A DNA stretch of 64,000 bases from Sebastes aleutianus (lineage: Eukaryota > Chordata > Actinopteri > Perciformes > Sebastidae). The notes beneath the pieces were generated by a model, which ran no database searches, was not told the origin of the DNA, and worked only from the letters and a program-made list of their open reading frames with translations. Below, piece by piece: positions 46,994-59,100 of the stretch (positions are counted from its first letter, which is position 1; every line of letters begins with the position of its first letter). The stretch is taken from contig CAKAKS010000004.1 of assembly GCA_916700875.1 (NCBI GenBank), positions 10,994,534 to 11,058,533 on the forward strand, read 5' to 3'. A program made the translations under genes and the position numbers.

Positions 46994-47417
46994 ATTAAAA
47001 CAGCAGTGGGTAGAATTGGAGCAAATATGATTAAACATTTTTTTTTTTTATAAAACGTCACTATATCCTGACAGTAGTGCATGAGATAGGTAATCTTAAA
47101 AAAAAATCATGTGCCTCTGTGTCCTCTGGTATCCTCCGGTGCTGCTATTGGCATCTGCAAGATTTCACAGACCGGAGGAAAACAACCAATCAGACCTTGC
47201 CGTCTCTGAGCAGCTGTCAATCACTTGCTAACTCCAATCAAACAGTCAAACTAGGCAGCGCTGATCAAATATGAATCAATATTGTGTTACTGTAATGCCT
47301 ATTTCTCGTCTCTAATGTTTTCAGAAACATCTTGTAGGCTACTGTTTAGCTGTAAAATGAGAAAGTTTGAGCCATGTTGAGATAAGTTCAGGAAATACCA
47401 AGCACCGCCCACCTGTC
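46994..47417 (-). repeat. Fold-back repeat family, copy 4 (truncated)
   Basis: Starts TTAAAACAGCAGTGGGTAGA and runs to ACCAAGCACCGCCCACC, where the match stops. Shares GAGGAAAACAACCAATCAGA and ACATCTTGTAGGCTACTGTT with copies 1-3. Confidence 0.7.
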
Positions 47418-50284
47418 GGAGCAAACCATCGGATATCCGGGCCAAGACTTCCTTTTCCTTTTTTGTCATTCAACTACAGCCTGCTCGAACGTGATTGGTC
47501 AATTCTACTCAGACTACAAACGGAAACCAGAATGCTTCCTATCCCAAAACCTTGTCCCGAAGCCTACAGATTCTACATGTGAATGCAGAATCTGTTTATA
47601 GAGATTAAATGCTAACATCAGCATGCAAACAAGCTCACTGTGCCAATGTTAATGTGCAGCAAGTATAAAGTTAACCATGGTCACTATCTTAGCTTAGTAT
47701 GTTAGAATGTTAACACAACTAAGGCTGATGGGAATGTCATTAGTTTTGCAGGTATTTGGTTGATATTGCCATCCCTAGAGCATAACAATCAAACTGTACC
47801 ATAGATAGCAGGTGTCCATTCCATGCAGAAGTTTGAACAACTCCTAAGCATGGCTGAACCTTTAAAGTAGTTTTGTTACTTTATTAACACTGCAGCCCCT
47901 GAATTCGATCCAGTATGCAGAACAAAGCACAACCAGGGCACCTTTCATCATGCTGAACAGAATCCATCAATAACACAGAACCATACAGAGATGAGTGAGT
48001 ATTTTGCACTCGGATGTCTCCGCGGTGCCATTAAAATGATGGCTACCTCGGGTGCACCTTGTCTTGAGGCAGCTGGAAGACTGCCCTCACAGTAAGTATC
48101 TGACTTTTCTAAGTGCTTGTGAGCAAAAAAATCCGCTTCAGGATTTACTGTTTCCTCACTGAACTTGACCTCAGCCTCCTTGTGGAGGAGAACTAGAACC
48201 TATGGTGATCAATAAAGCATCCCATTATTGCTAATCAATCTGCTTGTTGCGCCGCTTCTTCTGCTCTCTTTCCTGTTCTCACTTTCCACCCTGTTTCCGT
48301 TTGACTATGATTGACACGGACACATGCCTCATATGGATGGTTCCCTGTCACATGCACACACATGCACACACTAACGCACGCACCATAAGGCGCCCTGTCA
48401 GGTATTGAATAGTCAATGCTGCAGAGCAGAGAAGAAGCCTTGGTTATTCATGTGTGATAGTGCTGCTGCAGAGGACCCAGCTGGCTCCCACAGAGCTTCG
48501 TCAGTATGTGTGTATGTGTGTGTGTGTGTGAGGGAGAGAGAGAAACGGAGAGTATGTATGTGTCGGAGGCATGATTGCATGTGTGTGTGAGAACAAATGT
48601 GTGTGTATGTGTGTGTACACACCTGTCAGTTTGAGCAAATTCACTCACCTGTGACGTCCTCATTCTGTCTCTCTGTAAGCCGTCACTGAGAGTGCTCCTC
48701 TCAAAGGCCCAGGCAACACGCACACACACATACACACACACACACATTCCTATCAGCCACGGGCAGGTGTTGAGATCACTGACTTCTGAAGAGGATTTCA
48801 CCTATGGCAGTTTGAATGTGTGCCATGTATTTTCACCCTGAGTAATGAATGCTCTCCCTCTCTCTCAGTCTTGTGTACATCAGAGAGAGAAAAAAGGCGA
48901 GGAACAGGAGGAGAAAAAAAAAAGGGTGGAGTGAGAGTGACACGAAAAAAAGAAAGTTGCGAGAGGGAGGAAGAAATGAGCTGGATGTGGAGCTCTGTAT
49001 CTTTTGCTTTTGGAGTTGTGCAGTTTCTATCAGTGACTCTTCAGTTTTTCTGGGACATCACAGGGCGAGCTTTGTTGGAGTGACAGTGATGATGAATCCT
49101 GCAGGACACAAACTCCCACGTACACAACTGGAGATGCTTCTGTGATGTAGTGAAGCTGCATTCTTCCATCTAGTGGCCACATATGAACACACACACACAT
49201 GCATGCGTTCATGGATGTATGCAGTGACATACACATATGTGACTGGGTTGCACTTAGGGTTGGTTGATATATTAGAAAACATGATATTAAAAATGATAAA
49301 AAATAATAACATAATATTGTGATGCCATCAGGGTTATCACAGCATGGGATTGGAGCCTACAACAAATATAATAGAAAGCCTGAGATACAAATTTGAGGTG
49401 CAGAGCTTTACCAGGCATGCAGGGTTTAACAAAAGATGCTGTCAAGTTGAATCATGGGAAATGTAGGACCATGACTAAAAGTCAGAATAAATTGGCCTGC
49501 TTTAATTTTGAACTTAAAAAAAGTCTGTCTAACAACTTTATGGAAATCCACTTCTAAATCACTGGAGTACCCCTTTAATTTAAGATTTCACATCATCTAA
49601 TCACTGCTGAAGCATCCACAGTTATAAATTGCCTCTTGCAAAGAATTCTGTAATTTTTTGTACTCCTGTCTCGTGAGTCTGAGGATTTTTTGGTGCATAT
49701 GGGAGTTTTTAAAGATACTTTTAACAGTATAAAAATCAATCCATATCTTTAGAGACATGTGTAGCACTTGTCAGACAAGCCTGAAGCCCAGGCTGCCACA
49801 GCAGTGGCCACTGAGGCTTAATGACAATTAAAAAAAATGATACTATAGGAACTCTGTAGGTGTGTACAGTCCTCCCTCTGAGTCAGAAATACTCCCCCAG
49901 GCTACTGCTGTCAGTAAGAATGGCATCTTAATCAACTTGTCTTGTTAAATAAGATTTAACAAAGTCCAAACATATTAATTAGACATCACAATTCATCCTT
50001 TTATATCAGCAGACTGCTTCCTGACCTGCGAGTGAACTCCTGGCCTTTTGATTGGTTGTCAACACCCTCCTCAGGGACACTAATGCCCTGGCAACAGATT
50101 CTTGCACTTTGAGGACAAATGTGATGCTGGGACCACCTCTCCTCTGCCAAAACCCATTGCTCATCAGCAGTGTGTGTGTGTGTCTTGGAAATTATCTGAT
50201 TGCATCTGTATTCTTAATATTGTTTTTGTCATGTATGTCAATGAATAATTCAAATGCACTAATTAAAACTGGTGTTTGTGTAAC

Positions 50285-50315
<31 letters not shown>

Positions 50316-51458
50316 CGACTGTGAGTGCAGCAATCATCACTTCTTCTGACGGTCCGAGTGAAGAACGCAGCTGCTTGCCACTTCACACTGCAATTATGCC
50401 ATTACAGAGTTGGTCTGCACGCATCACTGTGACCACACACACTCACACACACTGTAATCACATGAACTCACGTGTAAATGTTTGCACACTCCTGAGACAT
50501 ATCACATAATGCAGATTGCAGCATAAACAACTATAAATTAAAGGGGCTCCACCACCACAAACACACAGTGTCCTATACATGAATACCTATTGACCTTATT
50601 TGACTCTGCATGCAGTACATGCTCTCAATCTTATAGTGTATAATTAAAAGCAGACGCAGATGCATAACTTGAAACTATTATCCTTAGATTCATTTTTATT
50701 TCCTTTTTCTCAGTTGCCTATACCACCTCCAGGCTCTGCCTACAATCCTCAGCTCTGCCCAAGGACACTGTCACGTCATCCAATTAATGAACCACTGTGA
50801 ACTTACAGTATAGTGCGAAAACAAAGTAGATGGTCAAAGAGGTCGCCTCTGCCACACACATACCTAGTGCAGGTTTCTTTTCCTATCTGTTGGATTGTCT
50901 CTTTTGCCTTTTATTGCTCATCCTGCTGCTGCGACAGTGGCCTTAAAGGTGAGAGAGGGAAACCGGCTGCTTCATTAGAAGAGGTCTCGGCTCGATACAT
51001 GCTTCAGCCTTAGAGGCTGTGTAGGTGGACAGCTACTAGGCACTTAAGATTGTGTCTTTCAACTTTGTACTCTGCTCTTATTTAAATAATGTATCAGTTG
51101 GAGGGCAACATTGGGCTATTTATTCCCACAATTGACATTTGAATAATATTTAAGTCAGACGTTAGATTGTGAGCTCAACTGGATTTTTTAATGTGTCATT
51201 TTCTGTCACAAAGCACTTAACTTCCTGATGCAGGCGTTGTTGACGGCTCCTTTGTGGACACAATCACATTTTTTTTAAATATATGTGGCAGTTATTTGTT
51301 GCCCACATTGATTCATGATTCATTTTCTTTTTCAAGTGGTACTGGTAAGTGGTAAAAATTTAGAGTGCATGGGATCAACTGGAATAATTCAGATTACACA
51401 TGTACAATTAGACTAGAGATAACTAAATAAACAACTAAATAATATAAATAATAATATA

Positions 51459-51459
<1 letters not shown>

Positions 51460-51514
<55 letters not shown>
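51460..51514 (+). repeat. (AAT)n microsatellite
   Basis: About 18 TAA/AAT units, with a looser AT-rich lead from 51421. Confidence 0.97.
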
Positions 51515-52299
51515 GGACATTTCAAATCAATTGCCATTTAATTTTTAACATAAGCTATACTGTGTACAATGCTGTATTCAGCTTTTGTCTGATATACTGT
51601 ACTCAAGTGCTTTGATTTAATTTATTTTTTAACAATTAAAAGAAAACTTCACAATTCATTGATGACTTAAAAAAAATACAATGTTAAGGATTGCGCAAGA
51701 GGCTTTTTACATTAAAAAAAAATACATAGGAGGATGAAAAGTAGTGTCTATTGGTCCATTTCATTGTATGTATGTGAAATTTGCCAAATATAATATTATA
51801 AACAATTGGGTTAAAAAGCTAACGTTTTTGACAATTTTCTAATGCTTTCTTTATTGAACAAATGATCATTTACAGAGGAACAAACACATAGACAATTGAA
51901 AAAAAAGAAGACAAAACAAAAATAACGCCATAATGCCAGAGTTTATATCCATTATATTATATGCAATTAATAACTTAAAGGTCTTAATGGCTTTTTTTGT
52001 TTTTAACATTGGGTAAGATGGTGCTATATTGTTTGAATTAATTAATAAAGTGCAGGAAAAATTGACCTGACCATTTTTTCTTATGAATATAACATTTTAG
52101 AAAATTAATAAATAATTGTATGATATACAGCACCTTATTTTCAATCTTATCTTGACTAAAATATAGCATTACATCAAACATATTTATTTTAACATTCATC
52201 TTAAATTTCTTTTGTAGAAAGTTGGCTACGACCATCCAGAACATTCTTGTAGTGATTTTTTGTTGTTGTTGTTTTGGTTTTTTTTTTTGCCCATTGCAC

Positions 52300-52475
52300 A
52301 TTACCCTGCACTATATTCAGTTTTAACAGTTTTCTCCATCTCTTTGTATTTTTATATCTGGTATATTTTTGTTGTACTTTGCACTACTAACTTTTTTACT
52401 GCCTTTTACTAACAGGTTTTTCACTATGGAACTGTGATGCTGGAAACTTGAATTTCCCTCGGGATCAATAAAGAT
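52300..52475 (+). mobile_element. 3' tail of a retroposon (LINE/SINE)
   Basis: Ends GGAAACTTGAATTTCCCTCG then GGATCAATAAAGATACTATC and runs straight into (ATCT)n. This tail plus tetranucleotide is a typical fish LINE/SINE 3' end. The 5' limit is not clear. Confidence 0.6.
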
Positions 52476-52476
52476 A

Positions 52477-52565
<89 letters not shown>

Positions 52566-52584
52566 CATCTATCCATCTATCTAT
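52476..52584 (+). repeat. (ATCT)n microsatellite
   Basis: About 27 tetranucleotide units with two ATCC variants near the end, directly after the retroposon tail and ending about 65 bp before the full CRE at dap. Confidence 0.97.
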
Positions 52585-52589
52585 TACAC

Positions 52590-52818
52590 GCTGGCTACGA
52601 CCGACCAACGTCAGCGCGCATCTCACGTCAGCTCCTGACGGCGCCGCCTGACGTCATCACGCATCGTTTCCAAACAATTCTCAGGAAAGAAGCCACGTTG
52701 ACGTTCCAGGCTGAAGTGTTAGTCCACAATCTGAGGCAGAATAAAGCAGGAAATTAGCCTTTTGTCAGACGCTCTGGTTCCTTCTTCTCGCTGCAGATCA
52801 CCTCAAATCAGTGCAGAC
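52590..52818 (+). promoter_or_regulatory. dap: dap promoter/5'UTR with CRE-like cluster
   Basis: A short GC- and CpG-richer island just before the dap start, in otherwise AT-rich DNA. It contains a full palindromic CRE TGACGTCA at 52649-52656 and related half-sites ACGTCA (52608-52613), CACGTCA (52624-52630), TGACG (52636-52640) and TGACGTT (52699-52705). No clear TATA box is seen. CREB/ATF factors bind such sites (family knowledge); their use here is inferred. The transcription start is not known. Confidence 0.6.
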
Positions 52819-52873
52819 ATGTCGTCACCGCCGAAGGAGAAAGTGGAAACAAAAGGAGGACATCTGCCTGCAG
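52819..52873 (+). CDS. dap: dap exon 1 coding part
   Basis: ATG at 52819 in context CAGACATGTC. It encodes MSSPPKEKVETKGGHLPA plus the first base of Val19, and donor GTAAAG follows. The frame is open upstream to an ATG at 52762, but that would add 19 unrelated residues. The DAP1 family begins MSSPP, so the 52819 start is chosen. Reading on past the donor runs into an intronic (CTG)n stretch (52894-52912) and is not coding. Confidence 0.95.
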
Positions 52874-55800
52874 GTAAAGCTGCCTGTGCTCCTTCTGCTG
52901 CTGCTGCTGCTGTGTTGTTATTGAAAGCTTCCTTTAAGGCCTTTATTTCAGCACCAAAAATCACATGATGGATGATTAATACTTATGCAATCACTACACT
53001 TGCAGATGCCAGCGACTGACAACGTGTCTTAGCGTTCATAGATTGCATGCATGCAGTGTGATCTGCCATATTCGCACATTTCCTTTACTTCCTGATTGGC
53101 ATGAGATCTTACACATCTGAAAACATGGTGATTATTGTAGCGACTAGTTATCATCGGGGAGGTTTTTAGTTACAATGTTGCGCTTATTGATTGCTGCTGG
53201 TTGTGCGATGACGTGGAGGTCATAGTCTGCAGTCCTGTGGATGTAGTTAAGGTGTACGTGGACATGAGCAGTGTGTGTGCAGCAGGGCAGTAGGGCCTCA
53301 GCACAGCTGCAGGACTGATAGCACAGTAAAAGATAACATGTGATAACCTGTGATTAGTGGGAGGCCCACACAGCACATATAAGCTCAGTATGTAGCAGAT
53401 CTGCATGTGAGGTAATGGAGATGGAAGAGCACTGGAGACCATTGACATTTTGATAAGCAGCCCCTCTGCAGTAAGGTCAGAGGTCAAGGTCAGCAACACA
53501 ACCGCTGTCCTAACAATTCAGGGATAGGATTTGCTCAAGGACACTTTTGCAAGGATGGCTACTTGCCACCACAGCCGTTCTAACCTTGGTCTTTGAGTTG
53601 AGGTACATACTTCTAATTTTCTATGTTAACCTACTACTTAAAAATGCAATAACTCTATAAACATTGTAGAGGTCATACATTCTACATTAATTATAAAGTA
53701 CCAGTACCAGTAAAGTACCAAATCTTATTTTTTTTTCCTAACTATCCAAACACAATATGGACAATTTGCAAACACTAGGATCAGCAGTGATTCATGGAGA
53801 GACCTTCTCCTGGTCAGCTAACATTACTGCCAAGCAGGTGAAATATAGAGTGATATTGTGGTTTTAGCTGACGTGTGTCGCCTCACTGTTTTGAGCGATG
53901 CTCGTTCATGTTTATTTAGAGCGAGCACAAGCGCGAGCAACAGGACGCTGACTTTCGTTGACTTAACGGCCACAGGTGTCGCTGTTAACAAGCATTTCTG
54001 AATCTTACAAACAGTCCCTTTAAGGGTTATGTTTTATATATCAATATCTGGCATCTTTGTATTTTCTTACTATTTGAATTATAGCATATACATACATGTA
54101 CATTGATCATTTGTGAACTCTTGAATCTGTAATCAGTGTGCATGTGTATGACCCTCTGTATGTGTTGCAGTAAAAGCAGGAGGTATGAGGATAGTGCAGA
54201 AGCACCAGCAGGCTGTTCCTGCTCCAGAACCACCGCCGAAAGATGAGGAGGAGGACGAGGAGGAGTACGTCAGCACCAGGTACTACGCTCACACATTCGT
54301 TGAAAGATTACTGAAAGGGCCAAGGGGGGGCAGGGGCCCAAGGGGTGAGGCGAGGCCCCTGGATTGTGACTGTAGGTAACATTGTTTTGTTGAAAAATCC
54401 GTCAAATGACTATAAAGAGATGCAAAATGAACGCAAAGAGAGGCAAAATGATGACAAACAGAGGCAAAATGACGACAAACAGAGGCAAAATGACGACAAA
54501 GAGAGGTAAAATGATGACAAAGAGAGGCAAAATGATGACAAAGAGAGGCAAAATGACGACAAACAGAGGCAAAATGACGACAAAGAGAGGCAAAATGATG
54601 ACAAACAGAGGCAAAATGACGACAAACAGAGGCAAAATGATGACAAACAGAGGCAAAATGACGACAAAGAGGGACAAAAGACTACTGAGAGACGCAAAAT
54701 GGCCACAGAGAAAAAACAAACCACAAAGAGACACATAATGACCACTACGAGAGAAAAGAACGACTACAAAGAGACACAAAGCGACGACAAAGTGAGACAA
54801 AAAAGACCACAAAGAGACGCAAAATTGCTGCAAAGAGAGACAATACAAACTACAAAGAGACACAACAACGACAAAGAGATACAAAAGGACCACAGAGACG
54901 CAAAAGGCCGCAGAGACAAAACGAACCACAATGAGACACATAATGAACCCAGAGACACAAAACGACGACAAAGAGATACAAAAGGACCACAAAGACACAC
55001 GAAAATGACCACAAAGAGAGACAAAACAACTGCAAAGAGACACATAATGACCACAAAGAGACACAAAACAACGACAAAAAGATACAAAAGGACCACAGAG
55101 AGATGCAAAATGGCTGCAGAGACAAAACGACCACAAAGACACTTGAAATGACTACAAAGAGAAACATAATATAAAGACAGACAAAAGACACACACAAGCA
55201 GCTACATCCATTTACTGCAGAGGTAAAACTAGTTCAGTCCTCTCTGCAGTTAGATTGAGAGACCGTCTGTGCAACGTACAACTCTGCTGTGATTAGTACG
55301 ATGTATAATCACATCTACAGACACAAACACACACCCTGCAAACTGTCAACTAAGCAATTTAGCCACTTCCACTTTTCCATAAGGCGGTACTGTAGGCAGT
55401 TTTTGCAGCAGACTTGTCGGCTACTGTTGCCAGCTAATTCGGTAAACAACATAATTACTGCATAATTACAGCATTAACTTGAGCAGCCCATTCAGCAGTC
55501 GCTATTGTTTGCTATAAGCAGCCTCGTTTTCCATGTTTTACATCACACCGGCTCTGTTTCCAAGTGACAATAATTGTTCTGTTTCCATATTAGCGTGTTC
55601 TTTTTTTTTTGCTGCTCGAATGCATTGTCTCTACTGAGCTCACTTGCGCTCTGCGAGTTGGTGCAAAGTTGTTGCTTATTTTCAGCGCGCGCGTGTGTGT
55701 GTGTGTGTGTGTGTGTTGTGTGGGTGCTAATCAGAGGTGATAAATGAGAACTGACGAGCAGCGCGTAGCCGAGAGCAAGGTTCAAGAACATTGCCAACTG

Positions 55801-56088
55801 TCAAGACATTTTTATGTGCGTGCACTTTAAACACGCAACCTCACACACACACTGGAATATACATTGCATCCACTGTGCTTGTTATTTTCCTGTAATTCAG
55901 AGCAGGAATAGTAACAAGTCTGTCGGTGGCAATAAGTCATTTCCTTTTACTCCCCTTTTCCTTTGTGCCAAACATGAGTGGCAATAATAGACCCAGCAGA
56001 AAGTGAAAAGTGAGGTCAAGCAGATAAACAGAAGAACAAAAACAACATGCAAGCTTGGCTGATATACTTCTCGAGTGTTAAGGCCTGC

Positions 56089-56121
<33 letters not shown>

Positions 56122-59100
56122 CACTCCAGACAATAAGAGATACCCTTACGTTGTAGCACACACTGATCACTCTAAGCCTGTTGAAGGTGCACTTCCTCAT
56201 TTTGTTGTGTTGCTTCAGAGGATATGGAGTCGTACTGTACATGCAACTGCAACTAACCGTTTTCCTTATGAATTAACCGTCCAATTATTTAATCAATTAA
56301 TCATTTAGTCTATGTGATGTCAGAAAATAGTGGAAGCGAATGCCGATTAAAAGTTACTAGAGCTCACTGTGACATCTAAAAATGTCTTGTTTTATAGGGC
56401 CGTCATAAAATCAAATTTTCACTACACTATTATCGTGACCAAAATAATTCACGATAACTATATTATCACTATATCTATAGAAAATCTGAATAATAAAATA
56501 AGTAAATAACGATATCAGTCAAATTCATCTTTAACTTTGTTGTGCTTTTTGTCTCTTTTTTGACAAATGAATTAGTCTCAACATACGAGTGTAGGGAGGT
56601 GGAGAGAGAGTTTGTAATAACTGTATATTTAAGATTATTTAAGAGGATTATTCATAACATGATATTAATTTTTCATTTTTATATATCACGTTTATTGTAA
56701 AATACTGGTATATCGCGACACCTCTATTGTTTTATCAAGACAATATTGTTTAACAGTCCAAAACCTAAAAATATTCAGTTTGCAAACAGAAACACAGAAA
56801 AACTTTCACATTTGAAAAGCTGGAATCAGGGAATGTTTACTATTTTTTCATGCCTCCCTGCCGGCGACAGTTGTAGCCGGGGGCATTATGTTTTCAGGTT
56901 GTCCATCCGTCCGTATAATTCTCGTGAACAAGATATCTCAGGGAATTTCTTCAAATTTGGCACAACGTCCATCTAGACTCAAAGATGAATGATTGGAATT
57001 TGTCCGTCAAATGTCAAGGTCACTGTGACCTCACATCCGTCCCATTCTCGTGATATGTCAGGAACGCCTTGAGGGAATTTCTTCAAATTTTGGCACAAAC
57101 ATCCACTTGGACTCGAGGATGAACTGATTACATGTTGGTGGTCAACGGTCACTGTGACCTCACTAACATGCCATAACTCAATAATTCATATGGCAATTAT
57201 GGCAATTTTATACCAATAGCTAATAGGATAAAATAACATTTTGGATAGGGATGTGACGGTGAGGAAATATCCCCACCAGTTAATAAACTTGTGACAACAC
57301 CGGTGTTACCGATTACACCGGACATTTACAAGAATAGATGACGGTCATTATGTAGCGTACTTACTTTGCTTTGATCTTTAACGTTTAATGTCTGGCCTCT
57401 CCGGTAGAGCTTACCCGGCACTGCTCCGCCACGCACACTGGCTGCGACCGCTCCGTCCTCCTCATGGCGATCGCCTCATTAACGTTACAGTTCCCTTATA
57501 GCATTGGGTTTAAAGCCCAAATATTACCAAATAGGCGTTTTTGATTTTCGCTTCGACACCAAATCCTCTGCCACCGTCTTGTTTTTCTTTCACTTTCAGT
57601 TTGTAGCATCTGTCGTCCGAATATGTATTGATAACACGGCGCTGATATGCCAAAATGAACTAAATGGCTTTTATTTCTGTAAAAAAAAAAGCAAAACAAT
57701 GGTGGGTACGTAATGTAATCGATGTGTGCCCAACAGCCGTGTAACACCGCCTAATTTTGGCCTGACATGGATGTAAACTGCAAGTTGACCGGCTGGCGGA
57801 GGCATACAACCGCGAGGCAGTAGTTCTAGTTGCTTGAAAAAAGATCAATAATCAATTATCAAAAATTTTTAAACACTCCGTATTACAAAGAGCAGAAGCT
57901 TCACAATTCTGTTTTCAGATTTCCAAGAAACGATCCCTACATTTTGTATTATTTCCTTTTATTACTTCCATTGCAGTCTTACTTAAAGGCATGATGGACG
58001 TGTTATAATAAGTTGCACTGGTAGGAGCCAACTAAATGTGTGCTTTTTATATTCAATATGGGACTTTGTGGGCTTAAATGGCCCAAATGACTCTTTTCCC
58101 TCATGTGTAAACTGGCCATCAGAGCCCTACAGGGTTTAATAGTCGCCTGAGTGTTTATTCTTCCAAATGTTTCCTTTTATAGCTTGCAAGTCAAAGAAGA
58201 GGAATCATTCCACGGGCTGTGAAAATAAATTAGACAAATAGTGCATTTTAATCACTGAGTGGGAAACCATTTCAATCCTTTAGCTTGATAAACTCCTCTT
58301 GGCCTGGCTGTGTAAACGCAGGTTTACCTTCCTCCTGTTGAAATGTTTATCTTTAGCTAAAAATGACCTGTCAGCCCATCCAAAAAGAGAGGCTGAGTAA
58401 CTGCACTCCATCAGCGAATGCAGTCAGCGAAACTCTCTCTCTCACTCACGCACACCCTGTCTGTCCCTCTCTCCGTGTCACGCTGATGGACGTCTAGCAG
58501 GTGGCTACTGGGTAAATTTCGCATTAGTGGCAGCCAGTGAAGCGTTGTAGTCAGGGGAACACCTGCCGGAGCCAATCTAGCCGAGATGGACAGATGGGGC
58601 AAAGGGAGAGAGATAGGTGGCCGGGATTATGGCGAGGATGAGAGGGGGGAGAATTATTATGGTATGGAAAGCAGCGAGGGATGCCATGGCGATATGAAGA
58701 TAGGGAAGAGGACAGGTTTTACTCAGTAAGAGAGGGGAGTAATAGGAGACGGGTGAGGGTGAGATACAGGCAAGAAAAGGGGAGGCATAAGCCGGTGACC
58801 CAGCAGAGGCTTCCTGCCCACAGACTGTCAGAGGAATATGTTTTTTCAAATGCATCAGGAATAAATCTACAGCAGGTAAATCCGTGTTTCTTCTCCCGTG
58901 TAAAAAAATGTGACGTTGCAGTGAGAGTTCCGGGAGGCATAGAAAAAAGGAGGTAAACACACGAACATATGGTTGTTTCATCACTTAACATATTGCTTCT
59001 TATTAAAGTGAATATACGATCTGCTCAGCACGTTTCGACTCGCAGCTTCATTTGCAAAAAAAACAAAACTACACGGGAGGTGATTAGGCCTCACGTCGGT

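Larger units (their letters stand above)
42106..52589. other. ctnnd2-dap intergenic region
   Basis: No gene is supported in about 10.5 kb. Contents: a composite repeat with internal deletion (42465-43085), a unique-looking segment (43680-44450) that is a conserved non-coding candidate, a truncated fold-back family copy (46994-47417), several TG/CA tracts (48350-48760, 50170-50315), an AT-rich repeat like a segment at 56.4 kb (49250-49330), an (AAT)n array (51460-51514) and a retroposon tail with (ATCT)n ending just before the dap promoter. The stretches 45000-46900 and 50500-52200 are AT-rich with nothing I can name. Confidence 0.75.

Noticed and set aside
54402..55142. 246-codon open frame on the - strand (and 110-150 codon frames on +)
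   Set aside because: Pure product of the 21-bp tandem repeat; the iterated LPLFVVI/MTTKRGK patterns have no protein-like variety, and the region is dap intron.
58577..58984. 135-codon open frame on the - strand
   Set aside because: Candidate small gene, but no start context, domain or splice support. The purine-rich + strand explains the absence of stops.
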